Notes under the pieces: model-generated
Seen by the model: the letters and a program-made list of their open reading frames with translations, nothing else
What the model was told of the DNA's origin: nothing
Databases searched by the model: none
Made by a program: the position numbers and the translations under genes
Source: Didymella arachidicola
Lineage: Eukaryota; Ascomycota; Dothideomycetes; Pleosporales; Didymellaceae
DNA: 64,000 nt
Assembly (NCBI GenBank): GCA_016630955.3
Contig: CM049988.1
Span: forward strand, 1,612,001-1,676,000
Direction: 5' to 3'
In this document: positions 40,843-51,075 of the stretch, one piece after another
Layout of the letters: every line of letters begins with the position of its first letter
Position numbering within the stretch: the first letter of the stretch is position 1

Positions 40843-42451
40843 TCAATCATATTCGTCGTAGCCTCCATCGTATCTTCCCATTTCCCGCTGTGTGCTGCAC
40901 CACTCCTCACTCGCCAGGCCCTTCTCCTTTCGCCTGACCAGCGCCTCCGCATCCTTACACCAATCACACGCAAAGTCGCATGGGGGATCTTCCTCATCGG
41001 CAAAGTATCTCGTGATGATCTTATGCCGGCACCTATTCGTCGACTCGCAATAATCGACGAGAGCCTGCAAGCTCTTTGCGCGATGAAGAATCTGCTGCTG
41101 CTGCTGCTGCTGCGCAGCCCTCCCATCGCCCTTGGTCGGCTGTCGCGCCTGATCCCTTGTCATGAGCGAAGCAGCACGATCGCGGTCCTCGCGACCGTAA
41201 TACAAGATACACACGCTTGCCTTGCCGTCGCGACCCGCGCGCCCGGCTTCCTGGTAGAAGCCCTCGAACGACTTGGGGATCTGCCAGTGCACCACGAAGC
41301 GGACGTCTTCCTTGTCAATGCCCATGCCGAACGCTGTTGTGGCGACGACAACATCGTAACCTTCTTTATTGGCGACCCAGCCGTGCAGCGTATCGGTGCG
41401 CTCTGTGTGTGGGAGACCCGCGTGATAGGGTTTGGCGCCGATGCCGTCGCTCCGCAGGCGTGCGGCGAGTGACTCGCAGTCTTTGCGGAAAAGTGTGTAT
41501 ATGATCCCAGAGACGTTGTCGGTGCGTTGCTGCTGGGTTGACAGCTGACTGGCTCGTTCTGAGTTCGCGCGGCGGTCGTGAATCTTCTTGAGCCAAGAGA
41601 GAAAGTCGGTGTAGTGGTCGTCATCGTCGCACTTGAAACGGACTTCGTAGTGAAGATTGGGACGGCTGGTGGTCATCCGAAAAAGGCGCAACTTCAGAGG
41701 GTCAAGAGCCATAGTTTTGATGATATCATCGCGTACTCGCGAGGTTGCTGTGGCTGTGAGGCATATGATCGGGACGTCTGGAAATTCTGTCTTGAAGAAA
41801 GAGAGCTGTTGGAACGATGGTCTGAAGTCATGGCCCCATTCGCTGACACAATGGGCCTCATCAACTGCTATACGTGCAAGCTCTTTCTGCGAATGTATAA
41901 CGCGTAGGATCTTGCGAAAATGATCTGTTGCACAGTATTCTGGGGTCACATAGAGCAGCCTCGTTAGAGGGTGGCCACACTGGAGATCTGCGAGTATTCG
42001 TTCCCGGTCATGCCATTGGGTTGTGCTGTTCACCGTCTCGACTTTGATGTTTGATGTGCGCATAGAGGCGACTTGATTGTTCTGAAGATGTCAGCTCTAC
42101 GTACCTGCATTGCAAATGTTGGCTTACCATGAGTGCCAAAAGTGGAGAAACCACGATAGTGACTACACAGTCAGTGATCGGTCACATTTCTCTGGTAAGT
42201 CAACTTACTGCCGAGATCAACCACAGCTGGCAATTGGTAGCAGAGACTCTTGCCGAATGATGTAGCTGCCTGTAAAAAGACATCTTCACCCTCCAGAGTC
42301 GCCATGATGACTTCGCGTTGCAGAGGCCTTGAATGATGAGAACAAGTCTTCAAGCCTCAGAGCTTCTCACTCACCGAAAACATGGCTTCTTGAACACGCG
42401 CTTCAGCGTGAAGTCGACGTTCGAATACGGCCTCTTCCTCTTTCCAGGCAT
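40843..42451 (-). CDS. Short RecQ-family ATP-dependent DNA helicase
   Basis: Exons 42451-42375, 42327-42209, 42162-42128 and 42081-40843 give 489 aa. Motif 0 is FRPLQREVI; motif I (ATSFGKSLCYQLPA, about 47-60) has a Phe where most RecQ proteins have Gly, GKS being kept. Motif II is DEAH at 151-154 followed by CVSEWGHDFRPSF. The C-terminal helicase lobe includes YHAGL, VVVATTAFGMGIDK and the QEAGRAGRDG motif. A RecQ zinc site (YCE..NRCRH, CDWC) closes the core. There is no long N-terminal region and no HRDC domain, unlike Sgs1/BLM. A 7-residue Gln run (CAG repeat, 41092-41112) lies before the zinc site. It unwinds 3'-5' by family; the specific role is unknown. Confidence 0.88.
41092..41112 (-). 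repeat. CAG trinucleotide run, 7 units, in the RecQ gene
   Basis: Seven CTG units on the plus strand are CAG in the coding strand and encode seven Gln residues between the helicase core and the zinc-binding part. Such runs often vary in length between isolates. Confidence 0.85.
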
Positions 42452-42903
42452 CTTGAAAGCCTAGCGCACTTCACTTCGCCTCTGGTGACAGCTAAAAGCT
42501 TCGATGCTATCGCTGAGGGCGAGTGATTACGAGTGACCTTCCGGGGGTTTGTACGCTCATCGTTGTTCACCGAGCTTTTGCTAGGCGGCAATCACAGTGT
42601 CGTGCAGGAGCGACAGGCGCGTCGTCGAGGCAAGCGCGAATCTTCGGCGCGCGGTCACGAGCGAGGCGCCCACCAATCAGGCTTTTGCGCACCCACTTTC
42701 TCATCAACTCTACGCCACGACGCGCACAAGCCATTGTGTAAATCTTACACTACATTTTACCATCAAGGCGGACTTGTATACACTGTCCAATCATCCTGTG
42801 TGGCACGCAAATGCGGTCTCCCGCTGAACGCTTTGACTACACAACCTACACGAAACAACCACTTGTCGCACGGCGTGGACTCATCTAAGTCGAGTAACAG
42901 GCG
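42452..42903. promoter_or_regulatory. RecQ/GNAT divergent promoter with CCAAT box
   Basis: 452 bp between divergent starts. CCAATCA lies at 42673-42679, near the middle, and could serve both genes. No other clear element. Confidence 0.4.
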
Positions 42904-43404
42904 ATGACGACTAAGATTCATGCGGTCGCTGTCCCTTCTGGTATAGTCTTGCAAGTCATCACGGCATGTCCACCCAAAGACCGCGAGACTTTGGCGGCGA
43001 AAATTACAAAGCTAGAGAAGAAGATCTTCCCTTCGAGCGAGGCGTTTGATTATAACGTCGAGCTAAGGAAGAAGAATATTGGATTAATTTTGGCTTTAAG
43101 GGAAGGAAGCCAGGAGGTTGTTGGCTATCTCGTGTTTCAGAGACAGAAGAGCCTGGCCTGGCTACACAAGCTGGCAACCATCGAGCAAGAGAGGGGTAGA
43201 GGTATCGCCAGGTGTCTTGTACATTCCCTTGCCCAGCAGATGAAGAAGGGAGGCTGTAGAACAATTGTTCTGTGGGTTGACGAGGCTCGCAGCCCAGCCA
43301 GAAATCTGTACGCGTCTTGCGGTTTCCAGCAAAGCGAACGACTACCGGACTACTATGGCCATGGGCGAACAGCACTCAAAATGGAGCTGGCTGTCGTAGA
43401 ATGA
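42904..43404 (+). CDS. GNAT-family N-acetyltransferase, 166 aa
   Basis: This is a single exon. The GNAT fold is visible from about residue 20: EKKIFPSSEAFDY, strand VVGYLVFQRQ, and the acetyl-CoA-binding motif A as LATIEQERGRGIARCLVHSL (the QERGRGIA loop). Motif B follows with IVLWVDEARSPARNLYASCGFQ and the typical ending LPDYYGHGRTALKM. The pattern resembles ribosomal-protein or N-terminal (Rim/Naa-like) acetyltransferases; its substrate is unknown. It shares a promoter region with the RecQ gene. Confidence 0.85.
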   Translation: MTTKIHAVAVPSGIVLQVITACPPKDRETLAAKITKLEKKIFPSSEAFDYNVELRKKNIGLILALREGSQEVVGYLVFQRQKSLAWLHKLATIEQERGRGIARCLVHSLAQQMKKGGCRTIVLWVDEARSPARNLYASCGFQQSERLPDYYGHGRTALKMELAVVE

Positions 43405-43756
43405 GCCTGGAAGTCCTGATCTTGGGCACACCATGGCTGGTTTCAAGTATGCTGAGGTGGCAGGACGGTCCTCCCTTGCAGTCGCCACCCCTATGACCTT
43501 TACATTCCTCTGCCAACTCTTCGGCAGCACGTAAGGCGGACGGCACGGCAACGCGACCACGCGTTCAAACGCGACAACGAATTCCACGGCTCGGAAAGAG
43601 ATGGCTGTCAGTGACGAAAGGCTTTCAGCATGTCCGCTCCTAAGATCTACGCTCACTTCTGCGACGACTGACACTTGCGACCTGCTGCTATAGCAGCATT
43701 TTTCTTGTAAGAGACTTGTGAGTTGAACTTGACCTCGCTAACATGCTTTCAGTGCC
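43405..43756. other. Intergenic before the Axl2-like gene
   Basis: 352 bp with no gene. It holds the GNAT 3' end and the leader of the Axl2-like gene; a possible leader intron ends in TTTCAG just before 43755. Confidence 0.3.
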
Positions 43757-46700
43757 ATGGCGATGCGCATCGCAGTTCTGGCTGCTTTCCTCGTCATTGC
43801 GCATGCGACACCACAAGTCAGCTATCCGTTGAACTCTCAATTCCCGCCGATCGCATATGTCGGTGAATCGTACCTGTTTCAGTTTGCGCCAACAACTTTC
43901 AAATCAGATGCAGGCAGCCTTGCGTACTCCCTGGACGACAGTCCCTCCTGGCTATCAATCGACGAGACGACAGGAAGACTTTCTGGAACACCTGGAGCGC
44001 ATGATGTCGGGACAGCATCCTTCACGATCTCTGCAGCGGGGGCAGCTGGAGCTGTTATAAACATGGAGTCGACCTTGCTTGTAGTCACAGGCGACAGACC
44101 AAGCTTGGTTGCAAACATTTCGCAAGCTCTCTCAGCAGCTGGTCCCTTGTCTGGCCCGACTACTGTCGCAATCAAGTCTGCTCAGGACTTTGAGATAACC
44201 TTCCCGACGGATCTTTTCGACTCAGACAGCAAACTCTCGTACTTTGCGACCCTCTCTGATCATACCCCACTCCCTGCTTGGATTAGTTTCAATGCAACAA
44301 TGTTGCGTCTCGCTGGAACGACTCCACCAACAAGTATACCACAATCGTTCGGCATTCTCTTGGTCGCATCGGATGTGCCAGGATACGCTTCCGCCACTAT
44401 CCAGTTCGCGCTCTCGACAAGCGTTCATGAGCTGTATTTCCAGCCAGCTATACAAACCCTGAACGTCACCAAGGGCGATGAGGTGCACATCAGCGGCCTC
44501 AAAAGTAAGCTCTTTCTCGACCAATCGATCATCAGCGACAGGGACATACAATCTCCCTCTGCCGAGCTACCAGACTGGCTGAAGTTCGACGACACTTCAT
44601 TCATTGTCTCCGGAACTGCCCCTAACGAGCCTTCATCGCAAGATCTTACAATATTTGCGAATGATATATATGGTGATCTAGCTCGGTATACCATACGCTT
44701 GAACGTAGTCTCAGAGCTCTTCTCTGGTACTGTTGACACCCTGAACATTACTCTGGGAGAGCTCTTCAAGCATCCTTTACCACGATCGATATTGGCCGGA
44801 GACAACGAAATTGTGATAGTGGATTTCACGACGCTGTCAGAGTACATGCATTTCAATCCAAACACGTTCACAATCTTTGGCACAGTGCCTATAGATGTAC
44901 CGTCGCAGGTTGTACCATGCACCATAGCAGCTACATCCAAGGATGGTAGTATCAAGGAATCTCAGGAATTCAATATCACACTTTTGGCGGCTACGGCTTC
45001 TACTGCCAACAACGGCTCCACGGTGTCTGGTCATGGGGATACGTTTGACACCAAAACGAACACAAGCGGTCAACGCACAGGCGTCATCGTTGGCATCGTC
45101 CTTGCTTCCATCTGCGGCGCAGCACTGCTCGCTACATGCATTTTCTGTATCTGTCGAAGAAGGAAGCAAATGCAGAGCTACCTCAGTCCTAAGCCCGGAA
45201 GCCAGAGAAGCCCAAGAAGCCCAAGAAAGTCCGAGATCTCGCGACCGACGTTCATTCCTATCGGCTGGCCAGACATTGAAGAAGAAGATCTTGAGAAAGG
45301 TAAAGGTCACGAAGATGCCTACCTGGAGCGAACCCCTGAACATCCACCAAAGATCGATGTTAATCTACCCTATGATCATCGACACAGCATCTCAGCAACA
45401 GATTCCATGAACGACGGCGACACCCGCATACTTAACGACTTCGATAACTCTCCATTTGGGTCTATCAAGAACAACTCTGCGCCTTCGGACCGCCCCGCCG
45501 ACTCGATGAAGATCGCTGTTGAGCTGGCAAAACGTACCTCACAAAATTCTGCAAGCTCTTTTCGAAAGCACAAACGCAGGACTACGACTGTATACCGAGA
45601 TCAAATACACCGCAGCTCAGGACTTCCTGTCAATAGGCGTATAACCGGCATGGGTACGTATTCACCCACCTCTATCAAGACCGATTACTAACGTCTTGGT
45701 AGTGAGCACATTTCGTCACTTTCAACATCCTCCACACTCCACACATCTTACCGACGAGATACCTCTGCTTGAAGCGTCTGTGCTGACGGATACGACTGCA
45801 GGGACACGGGCGCCACACCTACTCCCCATCAAGGAATAACAACAACTTCGGGTCGCTACGCCGAGCCATGAGCTCGAGCTCGTTTTCTAGACGTACAAGT
45901 AGTCTTTCTACTGTGCCCACAGCCTGTCCTCAAGCGCCGACTACTCGCTCACACCGGCCTAAAGTCACAACACCCACAGAAGAGCGACACAGTATTCGTG
46001 TTGTGCGATCCTCCACCCGCAGTAGCCTGGGTGACCGTCGTACAATTGAGGATAAGCGCAGCTCCTATATACGCAAACGAGCTTCTGCCCAGTCGCCATT
46101 CTTTAGCGCTGGCTACCGTGCCTCATCATCAAGCTACAGATCGCCGCCTGCGTTTCTCACAGAGAAGCAGAGAAGATCACGGCAATTCCTCTCTCCATCA
46201 ATACCCAAGACTATCGTTAAGCCGGATGATGACGTCGAAGAGGGCAAAGAGAAAGAAGTGCCTATCAAACATTCACAGGTTGAAACAGAGCAAAAGTTCC
46301 CGGGCAGTCTGCGTAAGCATCGATCAACAAAGTCCCTGGCGAAAGATGCAAAGAAGGCCAGTTCACCGCCGCGACCTGCAACGATAATGCCTGTTGTAAG
46401 CGCAGCGATAGTCCGAAGAGCGAGTACTCGCAAAAGCCTCCTCGCATCGGAGCTGAAAGCTAGCTTGAACGACCTTACAGGCTCCGAGATATACGACAAC
46501 GCCGATCTGAGTGAGAGCGTGTACACAGACGAAGAGGATGACATTGAAGACTTCAATAAGAGAACAACCGTCAAGCCTGGCCAATACACGCTACCCCCGC
46601 TGAATCTCGACTCAAGAAGAAGCGCTTTACCCGAGAAGAGGAGCAGCAAGCGCAACAGTCCACTTAATAACAAGGAGCGTGCACTGAAACGCACAAGCGA

Positions 46701-47526
46701 GCGCGAGCCAACACCACACTATCTAGCCAAGGAGCACGGCGGCAAAGAGAACATGTCATCCAGTTACACACTCGGCAAGATCACTCCCATTCCAGAATCG
46801 AAGGTCATCTCTCGTGCTGCCCTATCACCGGTCCGGCCCGTCTCCTCCAACTTGGCTCGCAGATCACAAGCAACAGCTATACCGCACAAGTCCATTCTGC
46901 GCGAGACACAAGCACGCCCAGTCTCCCGTGCAGGATCGAACACCGGGTCGACCAACGAGCGTCACTCGCGCCGCTCTCTGCACTCCCGTAACCAATCCCG
47001 TGTATCAGGCACCAGACACACGCCCCGTGGACACTCAGGCTCCCAGTCCTCTGCATTCCCTTTCTTCGACCCCAGCATCACCGAAGATAATGCTGTTAGT
47101 ATTGGCGAAGCCATCACCACGCTCACGCCCGCTTCAAGGACGGCAAACAAGGCTCAGGCATCTAGAGTCACCCGTGATCTGTCTGGTAACTTAATCTACC
47201 ATGGTGACGACACGTTGGGAGGTAGCAGTGTGGTCTTCAATCATCCGCCTAGGCCGATTAATCGGACTTCGAACGTTCCATCGGGCGTCCCTGGTAGGCA
47301 GAGCGTGGGCCTTGGTCTGTATCCGTCTGGATCAAGTGCGGCTGAATTGAACGGTGAAAGGTCGCGCAATCCGTTGAGTGTGGTTGATGCAAGTGTTGAT
47401 GTTGAGAGGGCAGAGACGCCGGGGAATGGGAGGAAGAAGTGGGGCGAGGGATTGAAAAGTATGATGAGTAGGGGTAGTGTTTGGGGGTGGGAGAAAGAAA
47501 AGGACGACGTGAAGGTGTTCGTGTAA
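43757..47526 (+). CDS. Axl2-like cell-polarity membrane protein (splice junction uncertain)
   Basis: Exon 1 is 43757-45653. The signal peptide (1-18) is followed by cadherin-like (CADG) repeats: WLSIDETTGRLSGTP near residue 72, a second with LPAWISFNATMLRLAGTTP, and others with LPDWLKFDDTSFIVSGTAP. One transmembrane helix (about 441-464) leads to a basic CRRRKQ and a cytosolic tail. This is the Axl2 layout, marking axial bud or septal sites. A GTACGT donor at 45654 with TACTAAC branch site indicates an intron; the frame at 45868-47526 (552 codons, Ser/Arg-rich, SYIRKRAS) continues the tail. The best acceptors near 45702 and 45801 shift frame; canonical AGs at 45865 or 45922 keep it. If unspliced, two frames of 644 and 552 codons result. 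Confidence 0.65.
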
Positions 47527-47905
47527 GGTCGGCCTGTTTGGACCGTGAAGTGGTCCGGCGTTGGTGGAATGCAATCACTATATCCATCCTTCTAGTAAGA
47601 TCATATGGCCAGTAGGTAGACCAATGAATGGTGTATGCTCAGAGCTGGTATATTTGTAGACCTGTGACATTGTGTCAAGGTAGAAGCTCACACCAAATCC
47701 AGTTTGACAGATCCCAAGATGTTCGAGTGAATGCGGTCGTATGTTTGAGAACAATTCCCGACTGGGAATCTATTTCGTTTCGTTCTGTCTATTTTGTCTA
47801 AATGCAAAGACGCCAACGTCCGGCCAGATATCTCGTCATAACCGTTGCCCCATCGAACCTCCGTGGTATATCCCAAACGCCACCCATGCATATATTTGAT
47901 GTCGT
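47527..47905. other. Intergenic between convergent Axl2-like and DRE2 genes
   Basis: 379 bp holding both 3' untranslated regions. No gene or repeat was recognised. Confidence 0.35.
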
Positions 47906-48951
47906 CTACAACTGTATGTCGTTATTCAGCAGCCTGACCTCCTCACCCGGCTTGAACGCTGGCAGGCCAATGTACGGGCAACCATCGCATCTGAACGCAT
48001 CGCCGAGTGCGCAATTACCGCAGCTGCCAACCTTGCCCTGAACTGTAAAGTCAACCTCGTCGAGGAGATCGTCGGCACCAAACTTCATTGTGTTGAGCTT
48101 CTTGTCGGCGTCGGCGCGCTTCGCTGCGTCTTCGGCTTCGAGTCTCTCCTTCATGCCGCAGGTGCAGTCCTTGCAGGCGCGACGGCGCTTGCCAGGCTTA
48201 GGGCGGCATTCGGCGGCTAAGCTCGTTAGTGAGTGATTGACGCGACTTGTAGAAAGTGCGTACGCTGGATAACAGGACGGGCCATGTCTTCCTCTGTGAT
48301 GAACTCGTCTTCGTCGATCAGGTCGTCATCCTCGCCAGTGATGATAGGATCATCTAGGTCGTCACTGAAGTCGACGAAGCCGACACCAGAGGGCCTCGCA
48401 GGCGCAGGCTCGGGTGAGGGTCGCTTGCCGTTCAGGTTGATACGGTTCAGGTTCAGAGGCACAGAGCCATCTGCGTTGACCTCTTGCACAGCGCCATCCG
48501 TGCTGCCGTTCACGCCGTTTGTGCCGCTCGCTCCGTTTGCTGCTTTCTTCCTGCCGAACTTCAATGGTATCGACACGGGCTCTTCCTGTGCAGGCTTGGT
48601 CATGCCCTCGGTGCCCTCGACCAGGCCTGCAAGGATGGCTTCGGTCTTCTCCGAGCCCTGCAGAGCGCCGTCCTGGCTCTTGAACACACCGCCAGTCTTC
48701 AGGGCACTGACAATCTTGTGCATGACATCGCGGACGAGGAGGGCGTGGCTTTCGCGCGATGTGCCAGCGGCGTCGGTGAGGAGAAGAACAACGTCATAGG
48801 TGGAGGCAGGGAGGTTTGCCAGGCCCGCCGCAATGCGGTCCAGCATCTGTAGGTCTGTGGAGGAGCGATCATGAATCTCGTATATGCTGTTCAGCTTCTC
48901 GGGATGCGCCGCAACTGAGGGCGGCGCAATAATGAGTGTTCGTGAAGCCAT
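47906..48951 (-). CDS. DRE2: Fe-S cluster assembly protein Dre2 (anamorsin)
   Basis: Dre2 works with the flavoprotein Tah18 to supply electrons for cytosolic iron-sulfur assembly. Exons 48951-48264 and 48216-47906 give 332 aa. The N-terminal part (about 1-140; TYDVVLLLTDAAG) is a methyltransferase-like domain. An acidic linker (DDLDDPIITGEDDDLIDEDEF) follows. The CIAPIN1 part has site A, Cys233-X10-Cys244-X2-Cys247-X-Cys249, and site B, twin CX2C motifs at Cys295/298 and Cys306/309. All eight ligands are present. The 47-nt intron separates linker and cluster domain. It is divergent from the Stf2-like gene. Confidence 0.95.
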
Positions 48952-50015
48952 GGTGGGGTAGCGGGGTGGGCGAAAATCGAATGCGGCGCCCAGAGGTCGT
49001 AAGTAACGTCAATCGTACGTTGAGAAGAAAGAGACAGTAAAATATCGGAAGGATATCTCGGTCGCTGAGCAATCAACTTTGGCGGTATTGCCGCATTTGA
49101 CTAAAGTTCGCGATTTACTGCCGGCGGCCGGAGAAAGCACTTCAGTGGCGCGTTCCCAGTCATCAGTTGGGCCTGCCATACGATTGGCTGATATCGCTGG
49201 TGAAAGTCATCAGTCACGCCGGGCTCGGCCCACCTCGCAAAGTAGGCACCAAAGCGCTAGGCCCACCCTGTTGCAGTAGTAAAACCTGGGGAAGCGCCGC
49301 AGAAGGACCTTAGGAGACAGCCGATGAGCCAGAGGGCGAGTTCCCCTCATGTTCGGCCCTCGTGAGCAGCTGAGTGTCGAGCAATGGTGCATCTGAGGGG
49401 CCCTGTAGCTTGATCAGGCACTGAGGAGGTTATCTGGTGTTGTCTTGGCACAATGACTGCTTTCCTGCGTCTGTGTTGCGTCGAGAAGAGCATGACAGAG
49501 AACCCTGTCGAATGTCACCCAGAACTCAAGAACCGACTGTGTATCTGCAGTACTGTACGAACAACCACAAAGCGGGCTGGAATGTTGGCCATTTGCCAGG
49601 GGTAGGTTCCAAGTGCTTCCACGGCTGTTTACAAGGTCCGACTGCCAACGGTGTTATAAAGGGAAGTTATGCCTGACCCCGCTCGCTCACGTTCGCGTGC
49701 TCTTGCATCTTCCTTTGATCTCACCTCACTCCAAATCTTCCAGTACGCAACCTTCAGCAATTGTTCTCATCGATCAATTCTGCTACGTCTTTGACTCTTA
49801 CGTCGTGAGGTGCGTGCATCCCCGTGTACGCTGATCGTAATGGCTCCACGCGGCTACGCAATAGGCATCACGAGACCATTCTGACGTGACCATACAGACC
49901 CACCGATAGCTTCAAGCTCCGAGCTCCTCGTGCTTGACTACTTCAACCTCACGCTGCCCACCTTTGACTTCAATCTCACACATCTCGTGCTCACTTGTCT
50001 CAACACTCACCAAAC
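48952..50015. promoter_or_regulatory. DRE2/STF2-like divergent intergenic region, 1.06 kb
   Basis: No gene is supported. An ATTGG (reverse CCAAT) sits at 49183-49187. The final 300 bp toward 50016 is CT-rich with many TCAC/TTCAA steps, as in a long fungal 5' leader. The mRNA leader of the Stf2-like gene must include the bases up to 50016. Confidence 0.35.
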
Positions 50016-50621
50016 AGTAAGTCACTATCCTGCCAGCCATACTCCACGTCCTGGTTTATTGTGATGTCAATGTCTTCAACAAAAGCAATGAACTTTGCTG
50101 ACGCTCTGTAGTGACTCGCTCTCACAAGTGGACTGACCGCGACCACGCCGGCATTGCCGATGGCAGCGCTGAGCGTGAGTCGAGGCTTCCTCGCTACTTC
50201 GCCAAATCAGGCCATGCCGACACTGATCCTACCAAGACCAAGAAGGATGGCAGCGGAAAGGGCAATTGGTATGTCTCGATATCTCCTACTATAATTGACA
50301 GCCTTCACACCATCCTCAGCCTGTACACACCACAAGACACTACCCGATTCTTCGCTCAATCAATCAGCACTGACATTGATCAGGGGTCGTGACGGCGATG
50401 AAGTCGAAGACATGCCCTACAACATGAACAACGCCCGCCGTCGCAGCAACTCCTCAACCAACCAGCTCAAGGACTTCAAGACCAAGTTCGAGACCATCGA
50501 GCCCGAGCCCGTCTTCGAAGAGGAGCTCCACGGCGCCATTGGCGAGGAGCTCGAGAAGCAGAGCACCACCTCCAGCTCCAACAAGAGCATCGATGAGGAG
50601 GATCACGACAGGAAGTTGTAA
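50016..50621 (+). CDS. Stf2/Tma10-like hydrophilin; start codon split by an intron
   Basis: Yeast Stf2 and Tma10 are small hydrophilic proteins linked to ATP synthase regulation, ribosomes and drying tolerance. The conserved N-terminus MTRSHKWTDRD requires ATG, but the genome has GTGACTCGC at 50111. A GTAAGT donor at 50017 after an A, and a TGTAG acceptor ending 50111, join A(50016) to TG(50112-50113), creating the start codon. Exons: first ends 50016; then 50112-50268 and 50384-50621, giving 131 aa. The signature GSGKGNWGRDGDEVEDM spans the second intron, as in Stf2 (GSGKGNWG). The rest is polar and Glu/Ser-rich. Confidence 0.85.
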
Positions 50622-51075
50622 GATAAGTGCGGCCTAGGCTTCACGGCTCAATCCCGCAGGGAAGCCTTTGGATGCTCTACGAAATGATATGGACGCATGG
50701 CTACCATCAGTCGGCTGGCTGGTGTGTGGGAAGTCATTACTGGCCATCGTTCCATCGCTGGCTGGCGTATGGTGCGTACAATGTTCAACGCAGTTATGGC
50801 AATTTGTAACATGAGAAACGAAAAAATAAATGTACAATCACACTGAATCAGGTCCATGCACTTGCCTCTCCTATAGCCTGGCGAGTCGGGAGTAGGCTGC
50901 CTTGCAGTGCGGCTCCCAACCACAATGACATCGCAGCTTGCAGGCCATTGCTCAAAAGTGTCTCAGAGCAACGACTCGATGTTGAGACCTCCCATGCCTT
51001 TTGGTATTGATTCAAAAATGACCCCAGTCCAGGACGCCTCGCTATGCTACAAACGCCATTCCAGGAACGACTTGG
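50622..51075. other. Intergenic between convergent STF2-like and SWC4 genes
   Basis: 454 bp with both 3' untranslated regions. No gene or notable element was seen. Confidence 0.35.
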
